15,388 nucleotides of DNA from Chloroflexota bacterium (GCA_003577005.1 QEUW01000185.1:1-15388), one strand, 5' to 3'; positions 1-7,940 are shown, numbered from the stretch's first letter. Notes: generated by a model not told the origin, from the sequence alone. A program made the numbers and translations.

Positions 1-2
1 AC

Positions 3-2441
3 CAGGCCGATGCGTTGCTGGGCGCCATTGCTGAAGCGGTATCGGTCAATTTTGAGGGCGGCGCCGACGGGCGACGCTACTTGCTCAACTTCTTGCGGCC
101 TAAGACACTGCTGTTGATCCTCGACAATTTTGAGCATCTGCTGGGCAACGAAACGCCCCTACCTGCGCTCGACCTGGTGGAAGCGCTGTTGCGCCAGGCG
201 CCAAACGTCAAGATTTTGGTCACGTCGCGCGAACGGCTCAATCTGCAAGAAGAGTGGGTGTTGGAGGTTGCCGGGCTTGACTATCCGCCGGCCGGCGCGC
301 CGACTGGTCAGCCGCCCGTGTCGCTCGCCGCCATCAACAGGTACGATGCGGTAGCACTCTTTGTGCAACGCGCCAGCCAGACGCGGACCGGTTTCACCTT
401 GGCCGAAGAGGAAATGCCCGCCGTCGTGCGTCTCTGCCAGTTGTTGGCGGGGATGCCTCTGGGGTTGGAACTGGCCGCCACCTGGCTGCGCGACCTCTCA
501 TGCGCCGAAGTGGTGGCCGAACTCGAGCGCGGCATGGATTTTCTCGCCACGACCCTGCGTAATCCCCCGGCGCGTCATCGCAGCCTGCGCGCCGTCTTTG
601 ATCATTCATGGCAGATCCTGTCGGAGCAGGAGCAGGCGATCTTGCGCAAGTTGTCGATCTTTCAGGGCAGCTTCAGCCGTGAAGCTGCCGGTGCGGTGGC
701 GGGCGCCTCTCTACCCATGCTAGCACGCCTAGCCGACAAGTCGCTGCTGCGCCGCTCCACCGACCCTGGCGGTCGCGTCCGCTATGACCTGCACGAAATG
801 GTCCGCCAGTTTGCAGCAGAGAAGCTACGCGCTGATCCTGCCGAAGAAGCGCAGGTGCAGGCAACCCACGCCCGTTACTTTGCCGATTTCTTGTGTGCCT
901 TCGAGCCGGATTTTCTCAACGAGCGGCAGACGCAGGCCTATACCCGGATGTGCGAAGAAATCCACAATATCACGGCCGCCTGGGAAACCGCCTGCCAGCA
1001 ACCGCCCGACGCAGACGGCGTCGATACCGTGCAAAAATTTATCAACAGTCTGGGTAATTTCTACACAATACACAGCCAACTCATCCAGGGCGAAGCGTTT
1101 GCAGAAAAGGCAGTGGCTTACTTGCGTCGCGCCGACCCGGCTGATCCGGTGGTGCAAACCATCCTGGCCAAGGCACTCACCTGGCAAAGTATCTTCCAAC
1201 TGGCCCTTGATAAGACAGCGCAGGCTGAAAGCAATCTGGCGGAGAGTTATCACCTTGCCCAACAGGCAGAAGCGCCAGAGCAACTGGCCTCGGCGTTGGG
1301 CTGGCAGGCCATCATCGCCCGCAAAAAACAAGATTTTGGCCACATGCAACAGTTAGCGGCACAGGGCTTGACCATCGCCCGCCAGGCCCAGTTGTGGCAT
1401 CTGGAAGCCAGGATGCTTAGCCACCTGGCCAACGCGGCCCTGGGCATGGGCGCTTACACCGAAGCCAGAGAGCGGATCCAACAGTCGCTCCAGATGTATC
1501 TGGACCACAATCACCTGTTTTATGTGGATATCACACGCGGCACACTGGCTACCATTTCAGGGCGGTTGGGTGACTTTGACGAAGCCAAACAACAGTGGTT
1601 GCAGGTGTTGGCGCTCCAGGAGCGAATGGGCAGCAGCCATCGGCGCCATGCCCTTTATGTCCATCTTGGCGCGATTTCCCAGGCGCTGGGGGAATGCGAT
1701 GCGGCCCGGCGCTACTATTCCGAGAGCATCCGATTCTGCCAGGAGGTGGGGTTGGAGACTCAGGAGGCGTATGGGCTGGCAGGCTTGGGTGACCTGGCGC
1801 GTTTACTAGGGGAATATACCGAGGCCGGCTACTATCTCGAGCAGAGCCGGCAGCGCTTCCAGGCAGCTGGCTGGTCACAGGACGTAGCGGAAACGCTCTA
1901 CCGCTTGGGCCAGGTTGCGTTAGCGACGGATGATCTCGCAGCCGCACAACAATATTTTGCCGACAGTTATGCCCTTTATCAGCCGTCGGACAATCGCTCA
2001 GGAATGGCGCTGGCGCAAAAGGGGACGGGCCAGGTAGCGCAAGCTGCGGCACAACCGGAGGAAGCCCGCCGCCACTTTTGCGCCGCCCTCCAAACCTTGC
2101 AAGGGCTTGAGGCCTACCCTATCCTGCTCGATGTGCTTACCCAACTGGCCGCCACCTATCTGACTCAAGACGGAGCCAGCCGCGGCCTTTTGTTGCTAGC
2201 CTATCTCAGGCAGCAAACCAGAGTGACCTCCGAAGTGCGCGGTCAGGCCGGCGATCTATGGAATCTGTACCGTGACCAGATTGCACAGCCAATGTTGACT
2301 GAAGCAGTTACACAGGCACAGGGAAGCACGCTCGCCCAAGTGATTGCCGCAGCAATCGGTGACGACGAAACGGCCAAACTGCTAATGCAATACGCTCCTG
2401 AGTTGAAAACTGAAAATGAGGGATATGGTATAATGGGATGA
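3..2441 (+). CDS. NB-ARC/AfsR-like ATPase with TPR repeats (5'-truncated by window)
   Basis: The reading frame is open to the left window edge, so this is the C-terminal part of a larger regulator; a TTG at 15 is not a convincing start. The visible part begins inside the NTPase domain. It shows a Walker B-like strand LLLILDNFEHLL, then a sensor-type LVTSRERL, then a GMPLGLELAA segment matching the GLPLAL motif of NB-ARC/AP-ATPases. A winged-helix-like segment follows (LRKLSIFQGSF to YDLHEMVRQFAAEKL). The remaining ~500 residues are Ala/Gln/Leu-rich helical hairpins typical of TPRs. The P-loop and any N-terminal domain (HTH, BTAD, kinase or TIR) lie outside the window. Proteins of this architecture (AfsR/MalT/LuxR-like STAND ATPases) are signal-transduction switches and are abundant in Chloroflexota. 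The ligand and output cannot be read from this fragment. Confidence 0.85.
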   Translation, partial: QADALLGAIAEAVSVNFEGGADGRRYLLNFLRPKTLLLILDNFEHLLGNETPLPALDLVEALLRQAPNVKILVTSRERLNLQEEWVLEVAGLDYPPAGAPTGQPPVSLAAINRYDAVALFVQRASQTRTGFTLAEEEMPAVVRLCQLLAGMPLGLELAATWLRDLSCAEVVAELERGMDFLATTLRNPPARHRSLRAVFDHSWQILSEQEQAILRKLSIFQGSFSREAAGAVAGASLPMLARLADKSLLRRSTDPGGRVRYDLHEMVRQFAAEKLRADPAEEAQVQATHARYFADFLCAFEPDFLNERQTQAYTRMCEEIHNITAAWETACQQPPDADGVDTVQKFINSLGNFYTIHSQLIQGEAFAEKAVAYLRRADPADPVVQTILAKALTWQSIFQLALDKTAQAESNLAESYHLAQQAEAPEQLASALGWQAIIARKKQDFGHMQQLAAQGLTIARQAQLWHLEARMLSHLANAALGMGAYTEARERIQQSLQMYLDHNHLFYVDITRGTLATISGRLGDFDEAKQQWLQVLALQERMGSSHRRHALYVHLGAISQALGECDAARRYYSESIRFCQEVGLETQEAYGLAGLGDLARLLGEYTEAGYYLEQSRQRFQAAGWSQDVAETLYRLGQVALATDDLAAAQQYFADSYALYQPSDNRSGMALAQKGTGQVAQAAAQPEEARRHFCAALQTLQGLEAYPILLDVLTQLAATYLTQDGASRGLLLLAYLRQQTRVTSEVRGQAGDLWNLYRDQIAQPMLTEAVTQAQGSTLAQVIAAAIGDDETAKLLMQYAPELKTENEGYGIMG
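2403..2434 (+). promoter_or_regulatory. Extended -10 promoter for the Uma2 gene
   Basis: TGGTATAAT at 2426-2434 is a perfect extended -10 (TG-n-TATAAT). It lies inside the last codons of the upstream ATPase gene. A TTGAAA at 2403-2408 is possible as -35, but the 20-bp spacing is long, so the element probably relies on the extended -10. Predicted start is near 2441, giving a ~44-nt leader to the ATG at 2485. The leader carries a GAGGAG ribosome site at 2471-2476. Confidence 0.55.
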
Positions 2442-2484
2442 CAAAGCCGGTGAAGATGCGCCTGCCAGACGAGGAGAGTACCCC

Positions 2485-3174
2485 ATGGCGATTGTACAAG
2501 AACTTGACCAGACTGAGCGCACGTACGAACTGCGGATCCCCATGAGCTATGAGGAATTTCTCGCCAAAATCGACGAAAGCACCCATGCAGAATGGGTCAA
2601 CGGAGAGGCGATTATCTTTATGCCACCTACACCCCTTCATCAACATGTTGTTGGCTTTTTATATGCCCTCTTGCGAGAATTCAACAAGATATTTGGCTTA
2701 GGTGAAGTATTCACTGCACCGATTGAAATGAAAGTGACGCCTGATGGCAGTGGACGCGAGCCTGATGTTCTTTTTGTTGCGACGAAGAATGCTCATCGTA
2801 TCACCGACAAGAAGATCGAAGGACCGGCTGATCTCGTGATCGAGGTGATTTCCGACGAGAGCCTGACCCGCGACCGCTCTGAGAAATTCTATGAGTATCA
2901 GGATGCCGGCGTGCGTGAATACTGGCTCATTGACGCCAGGCCGGGTCGCCAACGCGCCGATTTCTGGGTGTTGGGCGTCGATGGCCGCTATCGTCCTGTC
3001 CCGCTCAACGAGGATGATGTATACTACTCCACAGTTTTACCCGACTTCTGGCTCGACACGAACTGGCTCTGGCAGGATGAGTTGCCCGATGTGCTCTCTA
3101 CGCTGGCGCAGATCGTCGGCGAGGAGCGCCTCATCGCCCATCTGCGCCAGAAGGGTGCGGATCGTCCTCATTGA
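2485..3174 (+). CDS. Uma2 family (DUF820) PD-(D/E)XK nuclease-like protein
   Basis: The 229-residue product has the layout of the Uma2/DUF820 family, a restriction-endonuclease-like fold very common in Cyanobacteria and Chloroflexota. Visible family blocks are SYEEFLAKID near residue 21, an acidic residue in AEWVNGEAI (~35-43), REPDVLFV with D94, DLVIEVIS with E120, and KFYEYQDAGVREYWLID (~134-150). D94 and E120 fit the PD-(D/E)XK metal-binding pair. The start is supported by GAGGAG 8 nt upstream of ATG. It has its own promoter in the tail of the preceding gene and ends convergently with the Gfo/Idh gene, overlapping it by 7 bp. Biological function of the family is unsettled; a nuclease role is inferred from fold only. 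Confidence 0.88.
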   Translation: MAIVQELDQTERTYELRIPMSYEEFLAKIDESTHAEWVNGEAIIFMPPTPLHQHVVGFLYALLREFNKIFGLGEVFTAPIEMKVTPDGSGREPDVLFVATKNAHRITDKKIEGPADLVIEVISDESLTRDRSEKFYEYQDAGVREYWLIDARPGRQRADFWVLGVDGRYRPVPLNEDDVYYSTVLPDFWLDTNWLWQDELPDVLSTLAQIVGEERLIAHLRQKGADRPH

Positions 3175-4226
3175 TTGATCGATTCATTCAAGGGTAACGC
3201 CACGGTTCGCCCTGCCTCTGCCGAGCGGTAGATCGCCCGGATGATCTCCACCGCCTTGCGCGCTTCGGGGCCGTCGACGAGCGGGGGCCGGCCTTGCTGC
3301 ACCGCCTCGATAAAATCCACAATCTGCCGCCGGTGGCGCTCGGACCCGATGGCCATAGGGTCGCCAGCGCCGCTGCCGCCCCCATCTCCTTCCAGGTTGA
3401 GCATGGCTTCCTCTTCGCCTGCTGCGGCGTCGGCCAGCTTCCAGGTGACGATGCGCCCCTCTTCGAGGACGATGGTGCCACGGTCGCCGCGCACCTCGAC
3501 GCGCGCCGGGTCGCCCGGCCAGCAACTGGTTGCGCCCTGGATGACGCCCAGCGCGCCGCTGGCAAAGGTGAGGAGGGCGCAGCCGGTGTCCTCGGTCTCC
3601 ATCTTGTGGGCCAACGTGCCCATGCGCCCGCTGACGGCAGTGACCGGGCCAACCAACCACTGCAGCAGGTCGATATTGTGAATGGCCTGGTTCATGAGCG
3701 CCCCGCCGCCGTCAAACGCCCAGGTGCCGCGCCAGCTGCTGTCGTAGTATTGCTGGGGCCGGTACCACTTGACGAAGACATCGGCCATCGTCACGCGGCC
3801 CAGACGCCCGGCGTCGATGGCCGCTTTGGCCTGGTGCGTGCCGGCCATAAAGCGCAAGGGGAAGACGCCAGCCAGAGTCACACCGGCCTGGCGCACAGCC
3901 TCAAGCAGCGCATCTACCTTTGGCAGCGTGACATCGATCGGTTTCTCCACCAACAGATGTTTACCTGCCTGCGCACCGGCGATGGCGATCTCGGCGTGGG
4001 TGGCGCTGGGTGTGCAGACGGCGACGGCATCCACATCGGTGCGGCGCACGGCCTCCCGATAATCTGCCTCCCACGCTGCGCCGCAAGTAGCAGCCAGGGT
4101 ACGGCCACTGGCTGCGGTCCGGCTACAGACAACGGTGATCTGCGCTGCGGGGATCTGTTGCAGCGCCTGGACGTGAATTTTGGCAATGTTGCCGGCTCCA
4201 ATGACAGCAAATCGTAAGGTTTCCAC
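3168..4226 (-). CDS. Gfo/Idh/MocA family NAD(P)-dependent oxidoreductase
   Basis: The 352-residue product belongs to the Gfo/Idh/MocA family, cytosolic dehydrogenases acting on sugars, inositols and related polyols. The N-terminal Rossmann fold shows AVIGAGNIA (residues 7-15, GxGxxA type). CTPSATH (71-77) follows, then the signature EKP (94-96) with the conserved lysine. The C-terminal domain has GGGALMNQAIHNIDLLQW, where H183 and D186 match the HxxxD/HxxD catalytic region. Length is normal for the family. The start is GTG at 4226-4224, chosen because GAGG lies 7 nt upstream and the reading frame opens with the Rossmann strand. It stands alone, divergent from the cold-shock locus. Substrate cannot be assigned. 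A 15-bp palindrome adjoins its ribosome site and may be an operator. Confidence 0.93.
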   Translation of the reverse strand: METLRFAVIGAGNIAKIHVQALQQIPAAQITVVCSRTAASGRTLAATCGAAWEADYREAVRRTDVDAVAVCTPSATHAEIAIAGAQAGKHLLVEKPIDVTLPKVDALLEAVRQAGVTLAGVFPLRFMAGTHQAKAAIDAGRLGRVTMADVFVKWYRPQQYYDSSWRGTWAFDGGGALMNQAIHNIDLLQWLVGPVTAVSGRMGTLAHKMETEDTGCALLTFASGALGVIQGATSCWPGDPARVEVRGDRGTIVLEEGRIVTWKLADAAAGEEEAMLNLEGDGGGSGAGDPMAIGSERHRRQIVDFIEAVQQGRPPLVDGPEARKAVEIIRAIYRSAEAGRTVALPLNESINQ

Positions 4227-4237
4227 CGTAACACCTC

Positions 4238-4252
4238 ATGTAGGGCCTACAT
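4238..4252. promoter_or_regulatory. Candidate operator palindrome before the Gfo/Idh gene
   Basis: ATGTAGG-G-CCTACAT is a perfect 7-bp-arm palindrome centred on 4245. It sits immediately upstream of the GAGG ribosome site (4234-4237) of the minus-strand dehydrogenase gene. The position suits repressor binding or a small mRNA hairpin; no regulator gene is adjacent. Confidence 0.35.
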
Positions 4253-4291
4253 CTGTTCGCATATTGTATGGCAAATGTATAAAAAACGCGC

Positions 4292-4320
4292 TTGACTTTT
4301 GGCAATATTCGCTGTATGCT
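4292..4320 (+). promoter_or_regulatory. Sigma70-type promoter of the cold-shock leader
   Basis: TTGACT (4292-4297) and TATGCT (4315-4320) are separated by exactly 17 bp. Predicted transcription start is about 4327, more than 210 nt before the csp start codon. Confidence 0.7.
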
Positions 4321-4326
4321 GTCGCA

Positions 4327-4481
4327 GACAGACGCAGCACACGGGTCTCAACAGCGCACCAAGTCCGGGTTGTTCGATAGCAGCATTCGCCGGCATATCG
4401 CCAGTGAATTCAGCGGGATAACAGAGGGAATTGGAGTTCAGCACCGCCGGACTGAGTCGGTCAAGGCGGTTTTTTGTTTTT
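4327..4481 (+). ncRNA. Candidate small RNA or attenuated 5' leader of the csp gene
   Basis: A good promoter (4292-4320) and an intrinsic terminator (4443-4481) bracket about 155 nt with no plausible coding frame. Transcription from this promoter would give either a free small RNA ending at the U-tract or, after readthrough, the long leader of the csp mRNA. I found no second promoter between 4482 and 4545, so csp expression probably depends on readthrough. It does not resemble tmRNA, SRP RNA or a tRNA by inspection; a 6S-like RNA was not demonstrable, because the 5' and 3' ends do not pair well. Confidence 0.4.
4443..4481 (+). terminator. Intrinsic terminator/attenuator upstream of csp
   Basis: The arms ACCGCC (4443-4448) and GGCGGT (4465-4470) form a 6-bp stem around a 16-nt loop. 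An uninterrupted T6-G-T5 tract follows (4470-4481). It lies between the promoter and the csp gene. Confidence 0.65.
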
Positions 4482-4545
4482 ACCCGGCGCTGCGCCCTGT
4501 CGGCACCAGCGTTGTCTGTAGTTGATGTACAAGGAGGAATCTACC

Positions 4546-4758
4546 ATGAATGACCGACACACGGGCATTGTCAAGTGGTTCAACGACCAAAAGGGCTATG
4601 GCTTTATTGCCCTGGATGGGGGTGGCAGCGATGTCTTTGTCCACTATTCGGCCATCAACGGTCAGGGACACCGGACGCTCATCCAGGGTCAACGAGTTGA
4701 ATTTACTGTACAACAAGGCCCGAAGGGACCGGCAGCGGCGGACGTGCAAAAGCTCTAG
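4546..4758 (+). CDS. Cold-shock protein, CspA family
   Basis: The 70-residue single cold-shock domain binds single-stranded RNA/DNA and acts as an RNA chaperone and antiterminator in the cytoplasm. The five-stranded OB-fold pattern is complete: [15 protein letters not shown] with RNP1 KGYGFI (~16-21), then VFVHYSAI containing RNP2 (~30-37), then [20 protein letters not shown] at the C-terminus. Length matches the usual 65-70 residues. The start at ATG 4546 is chosen because AAGGAGG (4531-4537) ends 8 nt upstream; a TTG at 4522 in the same frame precedes that site and is unlikely. The long leader with an internal terminator suggests cold or growth-phase control by attenuation. It is followed by a shared bidirectional terminator. 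Confidence 0.96.
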   Translation: MNDRHTGIVKWFNDQKGYGFIALDGGGSDVFVHYSAINGQGHRTLIQGQRVEFTVQQGPKGPAAADVQKL

Positions 4759-4835
4759 GCCGGTGTCGTAGCCCCGGTACCTGGCTGGATTGGCTCTCTG
4801 TGAAAGTAGAGCGAATAAGCCTATCGCTGGTTGCT

Positions 4836-4876
4836 AAAAAGGGGAGACTCACACGCGAGTGTGGTCTCCCCTTTTT
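4836..4876. terminator. Bidirectional intrinsic terminator
   Basis: A5 (4836-4840) is followed by GGGGAGAC, one unpaired T, CACAC, a GCGA tetraloop (4855-4858), GTGTG, GTCTCCCC and T5 (4872-4876). The 13-bp stem with A-tract on one side and T-tract on the other terminates both csp (plus) and the convergent 64-aa gene (minus). The loop is of the stabilising GNRA class. Confidence 0.92.
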
Positions 4877-4889
4877 CTATTCCTGGCCG

Positions 4890-5084
4890 CTACTGGCGTT
4901 TGAGCACAGGCAGGCCGTTCTTGCTTTCAGAGACTTCGTAGCCCTTGGGTACATCGTTGAGGGCGCCGTCTTTCTCCTCCTTGGCAAAGAAGTAGATGGT
5001 CTGCTTCTTGCCGTTCTTCAGGGTCGTATCGCGCGAGTGCAAATAGTAGGTGCGACCCTTCGAATTGGTGTACTGGTAAGCCAT
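4890..5084 (-). CDS. Conserved-looking 64-residue small protein, function unknown
   Basis: I do not recognise a named family. The product is 64 residues, hydrophilic and rich in Lys, Tyr and aromatic residues. It runs from MAYQYTNSKGRTYYLHSR through KQTIYFFAKEEKDG to KGYEVSESKNGLPVLKRQ. The pattern of short beta-like strands and turns (TYYLHSR, TIYFFAK, YEV, GLPVL) suggests a compact soluble beta fold. The ATG at 5084 is chosen because AGGAGG lies 6 nt upstream; a longer in-frame opening to 5186 would run through untranslated leader. A consensus promoter at 5205-5233 and the shared terminator at 4836-4876 make it a monocistronic, probably well-expressed gene. No signal peptide, membrane segment or cysteine is present. 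Confidence 0.8.
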   Translation of the reverse strand: MAYQYTNSKGRTYYLHSRDTTLKNGKKQTIYFFAKEEKDGALNDVPKGYEVSESKNGLPVLKRQ

Positions 5085-5204
5085 CTGTTCCCTCCTTGTC
5101 TGTGGCTTTCTAGAGAGTGGCGATGAACGAGCCCTAAAACCCGTCCAGTATCGCAGAGTGCAGCTGGATGCGGTAACACCGGTCACTGCTGTTCATCTCT
5201 GCAT

Positions 5205-5233
5205 GTTATACTATCGAAACTCTCCTTTGTCAA
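5205..5233 (-). promoter_or_regulatory. Consensus sigma70-type promoter for the 64-aa gene
   Basis: Read on the minus strand, TTGACA (5228-5233) and TATAAC (5205-5210) are separated by exactly 17 bp. Predicted start is about 5198, giving a leader of ~115 nt. Confidence 0.75.
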
Positions 5234-5300
5234 CCACTTGTACACTGGACAACCTGACGTCTTCCATGCGATCCGGCCAAGACCGGTCGAGCACAGAATC

Positions 5301-5346
5301 GAGTGGGCATTATATTCAACCCGCTCGAGTTTTGCAATTTTTGCAA
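5301..5346 (-). promoter_or_regulatory. Second minus-strand promoter-like element with palindromes
   Basis: On the minus strand, TTGCAA (5332-5337) and TATAAT (5309-5314) are 17 bp apart. The TATAAT lies in the loop of an imperfect inverted repeat, GAGTGGG (5301-5307) with CCCGCTC (5320-5326, one G-T). Next to it TTGCAA occurs twice, 3 bp apart (5332-5337, 5341-5346), and is self-complementary. It could be an alternative, regulated promoter for the 64-aa gene or for a leader RNA. The remainder of the 5234-5409 gap shows no gene. Confidence 0.4.
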
Positions 5347-5409
5347 CAGCGCATCCTTTGCACTTCCAATATTTATTGACTGATGGGCGATCTCCCTCAA
5401 CGTTGACGG

Positions 5410-6837
5410 TCAATCACCTCTACGCCAATATTCGGCATACCGCCCTGCCAGCGCTATCGGTAATCGGCCCACCAGATGGGTTCCTTCTGCACTGTGCTCT
5501 TCCTGTTCTACATGGCCGTGCTCATGCACCAGCGCAACCAGTTCGCCGTGGTCATAGGGAATGACTACATCAATGGGCGCCATTTGTTGGCGTAGCACCT
5601 GCTCTACCTTCTGACGTAGATCGTCCAGACCCTGGCCGGTGAGTGCGCTGATGGCGACAGCGTTGGGATAGTCCGCCAGCGCGGTCTGAACGTAATCCAC
5701 ATCCCTTGGGTCGCTGAGATCCAGTGTATCGACCTTGTTGAGCGCCGTAACCACTGGTTTCTGACCCGCACCCAACCCTTCGAGCACCTCTTCGACTGCA
5801 GCGACCTGCTCTTCCATGTTGGGGTGCGAGAGGTCAACGACGTGGATCAGTAGATCGCCTTCTGTCACCTCCTCCAGCGTGGCGCGGAAGGCCGCTACCA
5901 GCGTCGTCGGCAACTTCTGGATAAAACCAACCGTGTCCGTCAGAAGCGCCACCTGTCCGTTGCCCAACTCGACCCGACGCGTCGTCGGGTCGAGGGTGGC
6001 GAAAAGCTTATCTTCGGCCACCACCTGGGCATCGCTCAAGCTGTTGAGCAACGTGCTCTTGCCGGCGTTGGTGTAGCCGACAAGGGCGATCTGGGCGATA
6101 GCCCCTTTGCGTCGCTGGCGGCGGTGCATGCCCCGCTGTTGGCGGATCTCTTCCAGTTGTCGCTTGAGAAAGCTGATACGCCGGCTGATCTCACGGCGGT
6201 CTACTTCAAGCTGGGTTTCACCCGGGCCGCGGACGCCGACGCCACCCGCTGCACCCCCGGCGCGCCCACCGGCCTGGCGCGCCAGATGGGTCCACGCACG
6301 GGTCAAACGGGGCAGACGATACTCGTACTGCGCCAGTTCCACCTGTACGGCGCCCTCGCGTGTGCGAGCGTGCCCGGCAAAGATGTCGAGGATGAGCGCG
6401 GTGCGGTCCACAACTTTTACGTCCTCGCCCAGCGCTTTCTCTAGTTCACGCTGCTGGCGAGGCGAAAGCTCTTCATCAAAGAGCACCACGTTCGCATTCA
6501 GCTCGATCACGCCCACCTTTAGTTCCTCGAGCTTGCCGGCGCCAATGAGTGTAGCGGGGTTGGGTGTGTCGAGCCGCTGGGTGATTGTGCCCACCACGGC
6601 CAGCCCGGCGGTTTTGGCCAGGAGGGCCAGTTCCGCCAGCGAAGCATCAAGGGTGAGCAGACCCGGCTCGCCACCGATCTGCACCCCAACGAGGAGCGCA
6701 CGCTCTTGCGGCGGCTCGGTCACAACCAACCCTTGATTGTCGCGCACGACCGTGCGACGGCTCCGTCGTTCTTCCTCACCGTCGGCGCTCGTTGCGCCAA
6801 CATCAACGGTGGATGCAAGGGATGTGGGTTTTGTCAT
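5410..6837 (-). CDS. hflX: GTPase HflX
   Basis: The 475-residue product is the ribosome-associated GTPase HflX, which splits stalled or stress-damaged ribosomes and binds the 50S subunit in the cytoplasm. The N-terminal HflX domain covers about residues 45-230 and includes the signature GPGETQLE (205-212). The G domain shows G1 GYTNAGKST (254-262), G3 DTVGF (301-305), G4 NKVD (367-370) and G5 SAL (397-399). A ~45-residue Ser/Arg/Glu-rich head precedes the conserved region, so a start further in is possible. The ATG at 6837 overlaps the stop of the SH3b gene by 4 bp (ATGA), indicating translational coupling as the last gene of the vWA-PP2C-kinase operon. No clear terminator follows its stop. 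Confidence 0.96.
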   Translation of the reverse strand: MTKPTSLASTVDVGATSADGEEERRSRRTVVRDNQGLVVTEPPQERALLVGVQIGGEPGLLTLDASLAELALLAKTAGLAVVGTITQRLDTPNPATLIGAGKLEELKVGVIELNANVVLFDEELSPRQQRELEKALGEDVKVVDRTALILDIFAGHARTREGAVQVELAQYEYRLPRLTRAWTHLARQAGGRAGGAAGGVGVRGPGETQLEVDRREISRRISFLKRQLEEIRQQRGMHRRQRRKGAIAQIALVGYTNAGKSTLLNSLSDAQVVAEDKLFATLDPTTRRVELGNGQVALLTDTVGFIQKLPTTLVAAFRATLEEVTEGDLLIHVVDLSHPNMEEQVAAVEEVLEGLGAGQKPVVTALNKVDTLDLSDPRDVDYVQTALADYPNAVAISALTGQGLDDLRQKVEQVLRQQMAPIDVVIPYDHGELVALVHEHGHVEQEEHSAEGTHLVGRLPIALAGRYAEYWRRGD

Positions 6838-7934
6838 GGTTCTGTCGTTGTATCCTCATGAATAGTTAACAACTCTGCGCTGACCCAGCCGTGGAGCGGT
6901 GAGGCAATCTCGCTCCAATCGCCAGCCAGGTTCGTAGCGATGATCACCACATTTTGGCCGGCGTGCAGCCCGTCACGGATGGCATACTCGACTCCCGGCC
7001 CGCTGCGCACATTGAGACGGGTTGCTGCGACCTGTGCCTCGCGTAATCCAAGCCTGGTCTCATACCCCTGCGGCTCCTGGCTCTGAAAACGCAGAAAGTG
7101 ATTGTTGACCCAACCCAGCGCCGGCAGTTGGATCTGCGACCACTCACCGTCGGCAGTATAGCCAACCACCAGCACCTGCTGGCCTACCACCAACAAGCCG
7201 AGCGGGGCATCTTCCAACGAGGGGCCACTGCGCACAGTCAACGGCCCGGCATGGACCCAAGCAGGGCGCGGTGGCGGGTAGGCGGCTGTCAACAGGTGTG
7301 GCGCCGGGGCCGCGACACTCGGGTACGATCTATATTCATCGACGCTCGCCATGATGATCAGTGTGCAAAGCAGCGCAACGCTCATCACGACAACGGGCCG
7401 CCGGGCCAGCAGGCTCCGCCGTGCCCACCCCCAGCGCAAGGGGCGGGTGAGCGCCCAGCGCGCGGTGGCAAACGCTGGTAGACTATCCTTTAATTGTACA
7501 CCAGAATGGACAAAAGCGCGCCAGTTGAAATTGGGCCAGTTCCACTGGAAGGTTCGCCCTCCCCGCAACGTGCCCGGTAAGGGTGAATGCTGCTTGAGCC
7601 AGATCCAGATGCGATCGGTTTGCGAGGGGTTCAGGCGCAGCGCATCTGCCCAGGCCGCCACCGCCCAGGCGGACGCTTCGGCGGTAAAGGCCAGGTTTTG
7701 CTCCAGGCGACGGGCAAGCTGGCTGTGCAACGCCTGCTGCGGCAGCCAGGCCGGCGCCGCCAGCAACTCGGCGGGGATGCGCTGTTTCTGGGCGTTGACC
7801 AGGACAAAGATCTCGCGTCCGTGCTGGGGGCAGTGGTCGCGCAACAACGCCTCAGTACGGCGCGGGTCGGCGTACAGCTCTGGGCCGTAGAGGATCAATA
7901 ACTGGCAGAGGATGCGCCGTGGCTCATCGTGCAT
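6834..7934 (-). CDS. Membrane-anchored protein with two C-terminal SH3b domains
   Basis: The 366-residue product has three parts. Residues 1-~150 are a helical, Arg/Leu/Trp-rich domain I do not recognise. Residues ~180-197 (VVVMSVALLCTLIIMAS) form one transmembrane segment preceded by an Arg-rich stretch, which predicts N-inside, C-outside topology. Residues ~226-283 and ~300-357 are two bacterial SH3 (SH3b) domains, each with the LxVRSGPS/LNVRSGPG opening, a G-(D/E)WS(Q/E)I centre and a closing GWV. SH3b domains usually bind peptidoglycan or surface ligands. The gene lies 6 bp after the kinase stop and overlaps hflX by 4 bp. A plausible role is the envelope-facing sensor or effector of the kinase module; that is inference from position. 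Confidence 0.8.
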   Translation of the reverse strand: MHDEPRRILCQLLILYGPELYADPRRTEALLRDHCPQHGREIFVLVNAQKQRIPAELLAAPAWLPQQALHSQLARRLEQNLAFTAEASAWAVAAWADALRLNPSQTDRIWIWLKQHSPLPGTLRGGRTFQWNWPNFNWRAFVHSGVQLKDSLPAFATARWALTRPLRWGWARRSLLARRPVVVMSVALLCTLIIMASVDEYRSYPSVAAPAPHLLTAAYPPPRPAWVHAGPLTVRSGPSLEDAPLGLLVVGQQVLVVGYTADGEWSQIQLPALGWVNNHFLRFQSQEPQGYETRLGLREAQVAATRLNVRSGPGVEYAIRDGLHAGQNVVIIATNLAGDWSEIASPLHGWVSAELLTIHEDTTTEP

Positions 7935-7940
7935 GGGTTC

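Noticed and set aside
3294..4217. A 307-codon plus-strand open frame antisense to the dehydrogenase gene
   Set aside because: It is the complement of a clear Gfo/Idh gene, has no recognisable motif and reflects high GC content.
4327..4481. 6S RNA, tmRNA or SRP RNA
   Set aside because: The ends do not pair into a closing stem and none of the conserved core motifs is recognisable by eye.
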